The notes under the pieces are model-generated. The model was not told the origin of the DNA. It did no database searches and saw only the letters and a program-made list of their open reading frames with translations. Shown here in pieces: positions 12,032 to 22,879 of a stretch of 64,000 nucleotides of DNA; the first letter of the stretch is position 1, and each line of letters starts with the position of its first letter. The DNA is from Atriophallophorus winterbourni (taxonomy: Eukaryota; Platyhelminthes; Trematoda; Plagiorchiida; Microphallidae), in the NCBI GenBank assembly GCA_013407085.1, contig JACCGJ010001885.1, positions 62,001 through 126,000 on the forward strand. The letters are read 5' to 3'. A program made the translations under genes and the position numbers.

Positions 12032-14128
12032 CTCTTAACTGCCTGAATTATGTTTTACATTGAAATAATTTTCTCCTGCATTTTTGTGATGAAACTGCTC
12101 TCCTTATATGGGGACAGAAAGTATTTTTAGTTTTTTTATATATTACGGAAAATATAAAAGTGGGACAAATTCGGTACAATCGTCCTGTGCTGGCACCTTT
12201 TCCATTGATTATGAGACATAAAAGGAAAAAAGATTTCTCAATTAAATTTTTTGATGTGAAACACACACAAGGTAGAAAAAAAGGTTGAATAGAAAATAAT
12301 GTATTTCCTTCATGCAATCATCGCGATCAAAACCGATGGAATGCCGCAAAGCAGTTCTTCTGCGTGTCTAAGCATAAGTGGACATTGCATTTAGTGCAGA
12401 ATATCTTCGTCTTTCCAGGACAGTTTTTGAACCTGCATCGGTTTTTTTTCTCGACACAAGGCACATGTGCCACTTGGTCCAACCTCACATCGTCGGATAG
12501 GGCTCCACACCCTCTTTTGCTGCTAGCGTCTTCACCTTCTATTGATGGTCGTCCACGTTAAGGAGGCAAGCAAATTTTTATAGCTTGGGTAAGGGTGGAA
12601 GCTACCTCAAGTTGGAAGGAAGCAAGTTGGAGCTCTTCTTGTTTTGGAAGAGAAAGCCTCTTGCAATCTCTATGATAACAAAGCCATGCATTACCTATTG
12701 CCATGTCAATAAAGTGATAGATCGGACGTAAATAAGCTTTCTTTGATTTCATGCTTATTCTATACAAAGAACAAAGATGGTCTGCCAAATCTACACCACC
12801 CATTGACTCATTTTATCGTTTCACAATATTAGGGCTAGGTACTTCAATAGACCGCTTTGTAGTTTTATCAAATCTACGGACAGTTGATATAGGATTTGCC
12901 CTGGCAAATGTAGACACCAAATTGACTACTTTGTTGTAGTACCAGCGAACCAGGGTGACATTTGAATGTCCCTTCACCAGTTCTTTCTCCTCAAAGGAGC
13001 CCCTGCATTTTTTCATTAGCCGCGTGTCATTCTTCGTGTTTTTTTGTTGGTTAGTCAGCTAATCGTGGCAGTCTAACTGTGCCGCAACAAAATAATCCCA
13101 CATCTGACAAGTGTTGCAAGATGGGCACAGAGGTGAACCAGTTATCAAAAAATACAAGATGGTAATCATGGGAAGGAAGAATCTTGTCAAGATGTAGCAC
13201 AAAATTTAAGCTAGCACCGATGTTTGGGACGTTGGGATCATCGACGGGGTATATTTTCCCAGTATATGGGATGAAATCGCACATCATCTCACGATCGCAG
13301 CGAGTACGAAAAGCTTGTAGCCAAACGTTTTAGGTTTATTTGACAGGTATTGTTTGAGCCTTAATCTGCCTTCGAATGTCACTATTTGCTCATCAAAGCA
13401 GATATTTTGCTTTTTAGTTAGGTTTTGAAATTTTGTTTTTAGATGGTTTACTAGAGGTTTCACTTTGAACATTAGGTCAAAATCAGCATCTCCAGGTTTG
13501 TCAGCGTTTGTGTTATCAGCTAAATGAAGATTTGATTTGATGGCTTCAAATCTATCTCAAGACATGCACTCAGCTGCATAGCCAGTGAGAGGAGAGAGCT
13601 TATTGGCAATGTGCATCCTTGTATTTGGTAAATTGATATTGAGAAATACAGTACAAGGCCCAACCATTTTTCCAGTTCTTCTTTGGGAACATAAGTGCCG
13701 GTTGTATCATTTTTGGGACTCGCTCTTGTAGAGGTTCACATGCCGGATGTCACATATTTGAGACATATATTCCGACAGTCATATCTCGCATAGAAAAATA
13801 TTTCATCATTCGTGTATACGTTGAATGTTTTCAGAAGATGTCTGTGAATGAAGCAAAAAATTATCAATGTATGTACTAACAAGGATTTTCAGCCATTGCA
13901 CGCAGAAAAATGACGCACGTAGCGAAATTTCACAAGCGTCACCTCACTTCTGAAGTTTGTTGACAACTGGCGCGCCGCATGGCTCAGCCGTCTCAAACGC
14001 ATACCAAACGAGAGTAGAACGTGTGCCAATTTCGATACCTCCGGCATACGAATGTGATCTGTCTAATTCAACCTATCATATACCTTTAAATTTTGTGAAC
14101 CGAATTTTACCCATTCGACCTTCAAGGG
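12032..14128 (-). mobile_element. piggyBac-type DNA transposon flanked by TTAA duplications
   Basis: The element is bounded by TTAA at 12028-12031 and TTAA at 14129-14132, the target-site duplication specific to piggyBac. Removing the insert and one TTAA restores an uninterrupted RT reading (GSVLGL followed by IHFLIFIDDL) that aligns residue for residue with the related copy near 48.4 kb. The ends are weakly inverted: CTCTTAACTG on the left, and CCCTTGAAGG reading inward from the right. A transposase remnant fills the - strand. Length is about 2.1 kb. Confidence 0.85.
12320..13760 (-). pseudogene. piggyBac transposase pseudogene
   Basis: In order on the - strand: an N-terminal block with RFEAIKSNLHLADNTNADKP (near 13555-13490, preceded in frame by a stop), ICFDEQIVTFEGR (first catalytic aspartate, 13472-13284), LVFFDNWFTSVP (second aspartate, 13287-13051), MGGVDLADHLCSLYR (third aspartate, 12803-12558) and a C-terminal Cys-rich finger with CRFKNCPGKTKIFC and CNVHLCLD (about 12450-12340). 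The DDD triad of the DDE_Tnp_1_7 fold is therefore still visible, but stops and frame changes between blocks prevent a single protein. Confidence 0.85.
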
Positions 14129-14640
14129 TTAATACACTTTCTTATCTTCATCGATGATCTAGCATCGCAGTTGTCATGTCCCGCTGCATGTTTGCGAATG
14201 ATGTCAAATTCACCGGATCCGGTTATCACGGTGATTTGTTGATAGATAATGAAAAAGTCATTAAATGTTCGCCGTATTGGGATCTTCCTCTCAACTATAA
14301 TAAATGTCAGCTGTTGTCCGCAGAAGTCGACAAAATTACAGTAACTGCGAATAACGGAAGGATCGACTCTAAATCTATTCAGAGGGTTATTTGTTCTCTC
14401 GAGCAATCAACCCTTCAACTGAAGGACATACAGTAAAGCTCTCGAAAAACCACAGCAGTCTGAATCTTAAGCAACACTTTTTCAGTAAAAGAGTGGTAAG
14501 TTTCCGGAACAAACTGCCTGAGAAACTACTCGGTTGCACATCACTAGGTGCATTCGAAAGGGGTTACGATGCCTTGTTGAATTAGCTTTTTCCAGACGTT
14601 TTCCTATAAATATGCATGTCGCCTGTTGACAGAATTGGCA
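14129..14640 (+). mobile_element. Jockey/CR1-type RT, 3' part, after piggyBac insertion
   Basis: Reading starts with IHFLIFIDDLASQLS directly after the TTAA, passes CMFANDVKFTGSG (catalytic FADD changed to FAND), DNEKVIKCSPYWDLPLNYNK, and ends with a C-terminal tail VVSFRNKLPEKLLGCTS at 14391-14585. It is the continuation of the element at 11420-12031. Frame changes and the altered catalytic aspartate show it is dead. Confidence 0.75.
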
Positions 14641-14808
14641 AATATTTTTGTTCATTTCAAATTTAGACAGTCTTTACCACAATTTAAAAAATCTTGTTAT
14701 ATATTGCCTCGTTTTAAATGTCATGTTTTAAATATGCGCACCAATTTTTCATAGCTAATCGCTCACCGGCTAGGTGAAGAGAAATTCTTTCTATGTTCCC
14801 GGTCGCAG

Positions 14809-14970
14809 CTACAAATACCGTGACTGAAGGACGGCCTGGAAAGCACCTGCTGTATCATCGCATACGACATGGATACCAGAGAACAATGAACTAACTTTGG
14901 CAGTGGTGGGCGTCCCTTTGAAGCTTTTTACCGACAGAAATTCTGGAAGCTCGATTTGCTTATCAGCCAT
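14809..14970 (-). CDS. Small unrecognised ORF, possible first coding exon
   Basis: A 53-residue frame starts at a true ATG (MADKQIELPEFLSVKSF) and has a soluble-protein-like composition. A GTATTT donor-like site lies just before the TAG stop, so it could be a first exon. No family is recognised and no downstream exon was found. It lies between two retrotransposon copies and could also be element-derived or chance. Confidence 0.25.
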   Translation of the reverse strand: MADKQIELPEFLSVKSFKGTPTTAKVSSLFSGIHVVCDDTAGAFQAVLQSRYL

Positions 14971-14979
14971 TTACAGTCC

Positions 14980-15789
14980 TGTTTCAACTTAACTGAACTA
15001 ACTTATCATGAGATGTACTTTTTGGTATCTCACAAGTACCGTTTCTAGGACAAATATGTTATGCACAGATATTCAAAACAGATAATTCACCTTAGTACTG
15101 TCGTCACCGCTTTTATACACAGAATAACAACCAGAAAAATTTAAAATGCTCACATGCAAAATCTTCTAAGAAAGCATTTATGATTCAGCTTTTGTCCAAA
15201 GATAACAAGATACCACTGATTTTCATCTAATACAGCTTATATTCGCATAACCGCAAGTTGAAAACGTATGTTATATCGGTCAAACTGTTATTTAGCCCTT
15301 CTTTTTAAACATTCTTTAACATTTTGCTTTTTCAGTGGTACAAATGTACAACATTGTCGCTCTTATAAAATTCTTAGATGCTCACTTGAAAAAATACGTT
15401 TTTGTTTCTTATTTTGGATTTCCGATCAGATGCAAATATTTTCAAATATGATTTGTTTTCGGTAATAATCGTGAACAATTATCAAATATAACATTTTACA
15501 GTCCTAGCTAATGTAAACGTTTCAGATTCTTGTGAGGTTTTTGTAATTTACTCTCATATCATCTGAAGGTATTTTAACAGATTGTAAATCATTTTTGAAC
15601 TACCTTCAGATGCAAATAGAATCATAATCTCGATTTATTCCCAGAAAAGATGTCCGCACCTTCTGATTCACTGTTCGCAGTAGAACCATAAAATAGATTT
15701 CACTTAAAAGACGAGTCTGGACCATTTATTGTGATCTTGCTAAACCTGCAACGTGGTTTCAAATTTGCCGAACAGAGTGACCACCCTCG
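14980..15789. other. No gene recognised
   Basis: AT-rich sequence with short frames only. No family motif, repeat or clear splice pattern was seen. Confidence 0.5.
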
Positions 15790-17665
15790 TTCGGCAGGAC
15801 AAACAATAGTACCTGCAATGCATGGTGGAAAGAATGGAATCTGAAGCAAAATTACTGTACAAAATTCTCAATGAAAGAACAAAAGTGAAACCAGGTGATT
15901 TTACGACCAAGACGAAACAAGAATGTTTACTATATTTCAAGAGATAGCGGATGCTCTTGCGAGCTTTTACTCCCAAGTGTTCTACCCGAAACAGCAACTA
16001 TTGCATCATGGTTTATCAAACTCATTAAAACCTTCAATTGAACCAATAATTGACGGGGTCGTTGTAGAACAACACATACGGCGACTAAATACGAGGCATT
16101 CCCCGGGTGGGGAGAACATTACGCCAGCCTTTATCCGTGCATATTATAGACAGCTTTCATACGGTCTAGCTGAGATTTTTAACCAAAGTATTCACGAATG
16201 TTGCGTACCATAATCATGAAAAGCTGGTGTGATAACACCAATTTTAAAAGGTGGCGGTCGTTCCGACGTAGCAAATTATATGCCTGTTACGCTGCTCCCC
16301 TGTCTTTCGAAAATTATGGAGCGCATCGTATCTGAGTGCATCGTGGGACACCTTGAAACTAAAGGAATTTTATCAGCAACATGGGTTTCGCCGAAAAATA
16401 TAGTGTCTCTCAAATTTACTAATCACTCCTGACAATTGGACAACGTTTCTTGACCTAGGATACTCCGTCCATGCCCGCTATATTGATGTATCAAAAGCAT
16501 TTGATAAGGTCAACCACAGCCTGCTTCTGCAAAAGCTCTGCAATATGGGATAACAGGGAACTTATTATCGTGGATAACTGAATAAATTACCGATCGGCAA
16601 TTGAGAGTCCGCATTGACAGCGTTCAATTAAAAAGCATCCATGTCACCAGCATCGCACCTCAAGTTTTAGCGATTTGGCCTATCGTTTTCTCGATATACA
16701 TAAAAGATGCAAGATAGTACTTTTTGCTGATTGCATAAAAATATGGAAGCAAATCATATCGATTAAATATTGTTTGATGCTGCCAGAGGAATTTGATGAC
16801 AAGTATAACCGGTCTCACCGAAATCAGATTCTTCATAACATACGTATATGTTAAACGTTACAACTTCGCCGGCAACCCAAGCATTCAGATAATCTTGGTC
16901 ATGAAAAGTTGACTTGGAGCAGCGCTGAGAAGGATCACGTTATCTGGATTACTAATAACCCTACACCGAATAGTCAGTGCCAGAAATTCTTCAACAGGGC
17001 CAGCGGTATCTTAGTTATGCTGAGGAGAATATTTGGGCGCTTCTATTCTAAATCTCTCCTCCACATTTTATATGCTTACATCCACCCGACGATACAATAC
17101 ATGATCCCAGGTTAGTCCTCGTGTCTACGTTAAGACTTTGGATTGCTGGATGAAATTTACCACCAGGCGACGAAGCTACCTGACGGGATGCAGCACATCC
17201 CATACCAACAGATGATGGTCATGCTGGGATTGACCGATTTTACACAATGGAGAGTATTGAGTGGCATGATTCTTACGTATGAAGTACTGCGAACGGAAAG
17301 TCATCCTCTCCACGATTTTATAAAAGTTAGCTCCTCTAAAAATTCACGGAGTCACGCAAGCTATCTCATTATACCGCAATCATGGCTCAATTGAAGACGT
17401 CATTTCTTCTCAGGGCGTATTTGCTTTCTGTGGAATTAACTAGCACAGGATATTGTGAACGCTCCTACGACCCTTGAATTCTAATCGAAACTGGATGCTA
17501 TATCAAAGAGCACTCAACTGTATATTGAACCCATATGCACCCACAAAAACCAAACACCTCAATAGGATTTTGATTGCATCCTCTGTATTTTTTTATAACA
17601 GTCATCCATTGGTACATGTGAAGCGATTGTTTTCTCATAAAATCTTGAATCTTGAAACAGCAAAC
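15790..17665 (+). mobile_element. CR1-like retrotransposon, RT pseudogene with 3' tail
   Basis: The + strand begins with a linker (LLYKILNERTKVKPG) and passes into RT fingers: IADALASFYSQVFYPK, RHSPGGENITPAFIRAY, ITPILKGGGRSDVANYMPVT. Palm blocks are shifted and badly decayed (16440-16800), and the thumb reappears at 16909-17394 (EKDHVIWITNN, LRRIFGRFYSK, YHQATKL). The 3' end carries a short TTGAATC repeat near 17640-17657, as in the copy ending at 8748. The 5' end is truncated, and the frame is broken in at least five places. Confidence 0.75.
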
Positions 17666-17669
17666 TAAA

Positions 17670-18361
17670 ATAATAGTCATGACTTCACCGATCACACCAA
17701 ATCTCAAAGTTGATGAGAATATTGCGACAACGAGAACAGTGCGAGCTTTTAGTCGATAGTTACACTTATTAGTGAAATTATTCTATAGATCGTTATTGGA
17801 TTGAACTTCATACACCATTTGCGAATTTTTAAATTAAATACTTTCTTGACAGGGATTTCATAATCACGGTGACCAAATTCAATACTATATTTTCGCAACC
17901 TGCGCACAATTCCTTAAAACGAAAATGCAGGTAAATTTATCATAAAAGCAAACGTCCAAAGTAGTTTGAAAATAATTAGCAGATTAGTTTTTACAAAACA
18001 AGCAATAAAAAATGTACGAGGGAGAAACAATCACTGATTATATAAGACGCTACTTACCGCTTTTCGTATAAACTATTGGAATTAAAAATAGATCATTTAT
18101 TACAGCTCACTATAATGTGGATAATATGGTTCTAGTTACTGTAAGAACTATTATTTCGCGAGAAAATCAATTGATTGTGATCATTTGAAATGTTGATATT
18201 ATGAGAAATAATAATGAATGTGGATCGAATATGCTGAAAGTAAATACGTAGTTAGATAGCATTTCTGGACATTAGGTTCGGCGTGGTACTAAAGTTTTAC
18301 AATTTAGAAAAAGGACATTGTGTATATTGCCTCAATTTCAAGAAAATGCAAATAGCTTTCA
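17670..18361. other. No gene recognised
   Basis: AT-rich spacer between a CR1-like copy and the LTR retrotransposon. Nothing was recognised on either strand. Confidence 0.5.
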
Positions 18362-18365
18362 GTAT
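18362..18365. repeat. Target-site duplication GTAT (left) of LTR element
   Basis: GTAT precedes the left LTR and is repeated directly after the right LTR at 21942-21945. A 4-bp duplication is usual for CsRn1-type elements. Confidence 0.8.
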
Positions 18366-18632
18366 TGTAGTGGACCAGTCAAGTTAGTATACAGAAACTC
18401 GCAATATCAAAATAGGCTATCTGACTCACTAACAGTTCTTTTGATCCACGTACATATAATCCGCAATTCTCCTTCGAATATTCTTTGTTCTTGTAATGAC
18501 TTCAATATTTCTACTTGCAATGGTACGTTTCCGAGACGGAATTCCCAAAGCCCAGATCGACCGAGAACGCGGGTAACGCACACAACAGAAGTATATTGTA
18601 TTAAGTAAAAATAGGTTTGTACAAGCTCGACA
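18366..18632 (-). repeat. 3' LTR (left copy)
   Basis: Begins TGTAGTGGACC and ends GCTCGACA on the + strand. It is the downstream LTR because the internal genes read on the - strand. It is about 96-97 percent identical by eye to the copy at 21675-21941, with most differences in the first 60 bp. Confidence 0.93.
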
Positions 18633-18644
18633 CATCTCCCCCCC
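18633..18644 (-). promoter_or_regulatory. Polypurine tract of LTR element
   Basis: On the - strand this reads GGGGGGGAGATG, directly against the 3' LTR. Such a tract primes plus-strand DNA synthesis in LTR retrotransposons. Confidence 0.8.
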
Positions 18645-18682
18645 TAGAGCGTTGGAGAAAAATTGGAAACGCTCGAAACATT

Positions 18683-19307
18683 TTAAGTGAAGTAAGTCTC
18701 AAGTTTCTTTGGCCAAGTAACAATACGGCCAGATCGTGTGTGTTGGGTTCTTTTCAAGGAAGAACGTAAAGGGGAAGGACTGGGTATACCCATTGGTTGA
18801 GTGGGAGGGGTGGATTGGATGTCGGAAGCATCTTGTTGGATACAAGTGGGTACATTGACAACATCGCGATTTGGGCTTTCAGTGTTTCCCAAGCTGGCGA
18901 TAGAATTAAGGTGACCACGGGATAGGGCGTCGGCGACAACTTTATCTTGGCCTGAGACGTGTCGGATATCGGTGGTAAACTGTGAAATGAAGTCCAGTTG
19001 TCGAATTTCTCGAGCTGAATAGCGGTCAGTGTTTGAAAGCAGGGCGTAACAGAGCGGTTTATGATCAGTTAAAACCGTGAATTCTCGCCCTTCAAGTAAA
19101 TGGCGGAAATGACGGATGGCATAATAGATTGCAAGCAATTCTCTGCCAAACGTACTGTAGCGAACCTGAGCTGGTTGCAGTCTCTTTGAGAAAAACGATA
19201 ATGGGCACAGTTCTCCATTGCGACTATATTGCAAAGTTGCACCAATCGCTTCGTTAGACGCATCCGTGGATAAAATAGTTTGATGTTAGGATCGGACGGT
19301 AAGTGGT
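18683..19307 (-). pseudogene. RNase H domain and pol tail of LTR element, frameshifted
   Basis: After the long gag-pol frame ends, pol sequence continues in two other frames, through single-nucleotide shifts near 19355 and 19282. The final frame holds RNase H motifs (FFSKRLQPAQVRYSTFGREL, then FTVLTDHKPLCYAL, then VSGQDKVVADALSR). In the family an integrase with HHCC and DDE blocks should follow, but here the frame passes into a short Pro/Ser-rich tail with TRSGRIVTWPKKL and stops at 18683. I infer that an internal deletion removed integrase and joined RNase H to the post-integrase tail. Confidence 0.85.
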
Positions 19308-21521
19308 TCAGTAACGTTGCCTCGCTAAGCGCATTTTTAATGCGTTCAAAAGCAGTTTAGCTGAGTCCGTCATCTTTAACGAGCGTTTGTTGTTGCGGAG
19401 TAAATCCGTCAATGGTTGAATCAGCTCGGCACAGTGAGGAATGAATCGACGGTAGTAATTCACAAGACCAAGGAAACGACGGAGTTGTCGTATTGATTCG
19501 GGTATTGGGTAGTCTTTTATGGCGGAAACCTTTTGCTCTAATGGCCTGATACCTTTGGAATCGACTTGATGTCCAAGAATTTCAAGTGATTCGACGCCAA
19601 ATACGCATTTATCGGGGTTTACGACTATGCCGTACTTCGACAGTTGTGAAAAGACGCGATGTAAATGTTCAGCGTGTTCAGTAGGCGATTTACTAGCGAT
19701 GAGTACGTCATCGATGTAAACGAAGACGAAATCGAGACCCAAGAAAACTTGATCCATGAACCGTTGAAATGTCTGTGCTGCGTTGCGCAGACCGAATGGC
19801 ATTCGAACGAATTCGAAAAGTCCGAATGGTGTGGTTATGGCTGTTTTGGGCACGTCTTCTGGTTCCACTGGTATCTGGTTGTAGGCACGCACCAAGTCAA
19901 GTTTGGAAAAGATGGTCTTTCCTTCAAGTGCCAAGGCAAAGTCGTGGATGTGTGGTATAGGATACCTATCTGGAACAGTAATTTTGTTCAGTGCTCTATA
20001 ATCACCACAAGGGCGCCATGCACCATGTTGCTTCTTTTCGACCATGTGGAGAGGTGAGGCCCATGATGATTTTGATGGACGAATGATGCCCAATTCCATC
20101 ATATGCTCGAACTCTCGTTTAGCAATGGCCAATTTGTCTGGTGCTAACCGTCTTGGTCGAGTGAAGACTGGAGGACCGCGTGTTTCGATATGGTGTCTAA
20201 CGTCGTGTTTAATTGCATTATTCGGTGAGTTTGGGCGGAAAACTTCTGGGAATTCAGACAATAAGCTGCTATATTGTTCTGGAATATTCGGTGGTAATAC
20301 GCGAATAGACTGTATCGCAGAACGGCATGGTTTTCCTAGGGTTTTTAACTCTGTCAGGTTGTCGATTAGTTTACGGGACTTCAAATCGACGGACAAGTTA
20401 AAGTGTGTAAGGAAATCTGCACCTAATATAGCGCTTCGTACGTCTGCAACGGTAAAGATCCAACGGAAGTCACGTCTGAGGCCTAGGTTTAAAGTTAGTG
20501 AACGTTGGCCGAACGTGGTGATCTGCGTACCGTTTGCCGCCTGTAATGTCAATGAGGTTTTGTTCTTGCGTTCCTGTGGTGTGGGCGGGATTACACTTAT
20601 CTCAGCACCCGTATCAATGAGAAAACGCAATTTATTCGAACAATCAGTGACATAAAATAGGCGACTAATGTTGTTGCCAGATGAAGTCGTCGCTGTTACT
20701 GCCTGGCGTTGAAGTTTCCCTGGTTTGTAAAGTGTACAGAATGGCAAGCACTTTCTAGCCTTAGAGCCGAATCGTCGGTGATAATGACATAGGCTGTACT
20801 CGCGTTTGTAGCGGTCTCGGGATGAACTTCTGTTTGAAGTGCGCGTTCGGCTGCGACTAAGTCTTGATGGTCGATTGTTGAACATCTTTGTTAGGGCTGA
20901 AATCTGTGAGGTCAATTCAGCGACTTGTTGCTTAAGCTCTTGTACTTCAGTCTCCACCACGGGCTTTAATGTGACTTCTTGTAGGGTAGATGGTGACTTG
21001 GCTCTGTACACTGAATGAACTTGGTCTGCGGTTTCTGCTAGCTTCTGTAGAGGTATATCTTTCTCGAGAACAGAAAGAGATTTTCTTAAATCTACAGGTA
21101 AGTTTTGAAACCATAGTTCACGTAAAACAGACTCATTCAGGGGTTGTTTCCCTTGAAGGTGCATCATATGTCGTAACAGCTGAGAAGGTGTTTTGTCACC
21201 AATCTCTACTCCTGCTAACAATGTACGCAAATTTTGCTCATCTGATGCGGCTATTCTGTTGATCAACGCATTTTTCAGTGTGTTATACGGGTCGGATTTT
21301 GGTTTATCATAAATGATATCGGCGACCTCTGTAGCGGCCTCGGTGGGTAAGTGTGCAACAACACAGTTGTACATACTCTCCTGTTTAGTAATGCGTCTAA
21401 ATTCGAAAATAGCTTCAGCTTGAGCGAACCATAGACGAGGGTTGTGCGTACCGAAAGGTGGAAGGGTAAAATTGAAAATATCAGAGCAGTGGGCTGTGTC
21501 GCTGAAGTTATTAGAAGTCAT
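19308..21521 (-). CDS. Gag-pol polyprotein of LTR element (gag, protease, RT)
   Basis: A 737-codon frame from a true ATG. Residues 1-215 are gag-like ([15 protein letters not shown], a capsid-type start). Residues 245-262 carry a Cys/His cluster [18 protein letters not shown], typical of this clade in place of a CCHC knuckle. The aspartic protease motif [11 protein letters not shown] is at about 301-311. Reverse transcriptase spans about 450-690 with [32 protein letters not shown] and the YIDD catalytic box at 602-605. The frame ends soon after RT because of a frameshift. The ATG lies about 150 bp from the 5' LTR. The domains look intact, but the element lacks integrase. Confidence 0.92.
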   Translation of the reverse strand: MTSNNFSDTAHCSDIFNFTLPPFGTHNPRLWFAQAEAIFEFRRITKQESMYNCVVAHLPTEAATEVADIIYDKPKSDPYNTLKNALINRIAASDEQNLRTLLAGVEIGDKTPSQLLRHMMHLQGKQPLNESVLRELWFQNLPVDLRKSLSVLEKDIPLQKLAETADQVHSVYRAKSPSTLQEVTLKPVVETEVQELKQQVAELTSQISALTKMFNNRPSRLSRSRTRTSNRSSSRDRYKREYSLCHYHRRFGSKARKCLPFCTLYKPGKLQRQAVTATTSSGNNISRLFYVTDCSNKLRFLIDTGAEISVIPPTPQERKNKTSLTLQAANGTQITTFGQRSLTLNLGLRRDFRWIFTVADVRSAILGADFLTHFNLSVDLKSRKLIDNLTELKTLGKPCRSAIQSIRVLPPNIPEQYSSLLSEFPEVFRPNSPNNAIKHDVRHHIETRGPPVFTRPRRLAPDKLAIAKREFEHMMELGIIRPSKSSWASPLHMVEKKQHGAWRPCGDYRALNKITVPDRYPIPHIHDFALALEGKTIFSKLDLVRAYNQIPVEPEDVPKTAITTPFGLFEFVRMPFGLRNAAQTFQRFMDQVFLGLDFVFVYIDDVLIASKSPTEHAEHLHRVFSQLSKYGIVVNPDKCVFGVESLEILGHQVDSKGIRPLEQKVSAIKDYPIPESIRQLRRFLGLVNYYRRFIPHCAELIQPLTDLLRNNKRSLKMTDSAKLLLNALKMRLARQRY

Positions 21522-21576
21522 TGCAAAGAAATACAGACTGAAAATATCAAAATATGGGGAGAATGTGCGAAAAAAA

Positions 21577-21674
21577 ACTCGGGCTCACCAAAAATATGTA
21601 GTAGTCGGGCTCACCAAATATATGTGGTAGTCGGGCTCACCAAAAATATGTGGTAGTCGGGCTCACCAAAAATA
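21577..21674 (-). repeat. Four-fold 26-bp tandem repeat containing the primer-binding site
   Basis: The block TCGGGCTCACC recurs at 21579, 21605, 21631 and 21657, an exact 26-bp period. Read on the - strand each unit holds TATTTTTGGTGAGCCCGA, with TGGTGAGCCCGA resembling the complement of the tRNA-Trp 3' end. The last bases of three units (ACTACCACA or ACTACTACA) resemble the LTR end CCACTACA. The primer site of the LTR element is thus present four times. Confidence 0.88.
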
Positions 21675-21941
21675 TGTAGTGGACCAGTCAAGTTAGTATA
21701 CAAAACTTGCAATACCAAAAATAGGCAATCTGACTCACTAACAGTTCTTTTGATCCACGTACATATAATCCGCAATCCTCCTTTGAATATTCTTTGTTCT
21801 TGTAATGACTTCAATATTTCTACTTGCAATGGTACGTTTCCGAGACGGAATTCCCAAAGCCCAGATCGACCGAGAACGCGGGTAACGCACACAACAGAAG
21901 TATATTGTATTAAGTAAAAATAGGTTTGTACAAGCTCGACA
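21675..21941 (-). repeat. 5' LTR (right copy)
   Basis: Same 267-bp unit as 18366-18632 with TG...CA ends, followed by the GTAT target duplication at 21942-21945. It would carry the promoter for element RNA on the - strand. Confidence 0.93.
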
Positions 21942-21945
21942 GTAT

Positions 21946-22641
21946 TTCATGTTGAAAAAGGAATAATTCGGACAGAATAGAAAATCAATATACAAATTTT
22001 ACTAAATTAGATGATTTTAACCAATGAAATAAAATTCGAAATACAAGAGCAATCTTACTGCTTATTGTTCGCTCGCTCGTGTTCATATACATTAAGTGTC
22101 CTTTACTCTTATTGCGGATTGTTTGATTGTTGAAAGCCGTTTCTGTATTAATGTTTAATAGACCGAAATACTATCAATATTTTAAATTTTTACCAAGATG
22201 CAGATCAATTGATGTGATCTAATCAGGTTTTTGTATGGTGATATCTCATAATATCAAGTAATTAATCTGTAGGATTTATTGTAATTTCTCTCTTTCATGA
22301 TTTCACTGTTAACCAGCCAATCGTCTCGTTGGATAAGATTGTTTACGTTAGTCTATTAAAATGATTCGTTAAGCTAAAGTTATGGAGAATAATGTTTCAC
22401 GGATTCTTCCTCGTTAATGTTTTTTCCTCATAAGCAAACCGATATTAACAGAAAAATCCATATATTTCTTTCATTGACCCGATTATTTAGAGCACCTAAC
22501 TCACCTCGTTCGAAATCCTCATGCTGCAACTGGATGAAATACTTACGTCTGTACAAGTTGTAGAAAATATCTTACCCGCCTCATCTTATTTAGTTTTGAA
22601 AACATCCGCTATACGAATATTTCCAAATGTACCGTGGAAAG
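21946..22641. other. AT-rich spacer, no gene recognised
   Basis: No open frame of interest and no repeat was recognised on either strand. Confidence 0.5.
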
Positions 22642-22878
22642 ATGGTATGGTATGGTAGGAAAGCTGAAGCCTGATTCAGGCAACGTGCCGCACAGTCAGA
22701 GACTGTACGTGGGCTGAGATACTGTCAGGTTGCCAAGGTCTAAACAGACATGAGGGGGGATAGACATGGTAGTGAGACTCCATCGTATACTCGCATGCAG
22801 CTCACTACCGTTGGCCAATCAATTTAGCACGATGTTAGCCACACAGCAAAAAATGCTGCACGATTGCACATTCGTGCA
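22642..22878 (+). repeat. SINE-like repeat, full copy (copy a)
   Basis: Starts with ATGGTATGGTATGG and has the family core GTGCCGCACAGTCAGAGACT, then a hairpin GGTAGTGAG...CTCACTACC and a terminal hairpin TGCACGA...TCGTGCA. Related copies lie at 41.3-41.7, 42.6-43.1, 43.4-43.7 and 45.9 kb. The length of about 235 bp and dispersed copies in both orientations suggest a short interspersed element. I see no clear pol III A/B boxes and no coding potential. Confidence 0.75.
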
Positions 22879-22879
22879 A

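Larger units (their letters stand above)
18366..21941 (-). mobile_element. CsRn1-like Ty3/gypsy LTR retrotransposon, integrase-less
   Basis: Two 267-bp LTRs (TG...CA ends) flank a 3.04-kb interior with gag, protease, RT and RNase H on the - strand. A purine-rich tract sits beside the 3' LTR and a TGGTGAGCCCGAC primer site beside the 5' LTR; the latter matches the tRNA-Trp 3' end with few mismatches, as reported for CsRn1 of liver flukes. The LTRs differ at roughly nine positions, so the insertion is fairly young. No integrase is encoded: RNase H runs into a Pro/Ser-rich tail and a stop. The copy is therefore a deletion derivative, also broken by two frameshifts between RT and RNase H. Confidence 0.92.

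Noticed and set aside
19665..20655. Long + strand frames opposite the LTR element (for example 20044-20655, 203 codons)
   Set aside because: They are antisense to the gag-pol frame, which has clear protease and RT motifs on the - strand. They show no motifs of their own.
21577..21674. Four direct repeats of 26 bp as a CRISPR-like array
   Set aside because: There are no spacers, the sequence is eukaryotic, and the repeat is the primer-binding region of an LTR retrotransposon.
22680..22740. Pol III B box in the SINE-like repeat
   Set aside because: Words such as GGTTGCCCAGG were compared with GGTTCGANNCC but do not match, so the tRNA-derived label was not given to this family.
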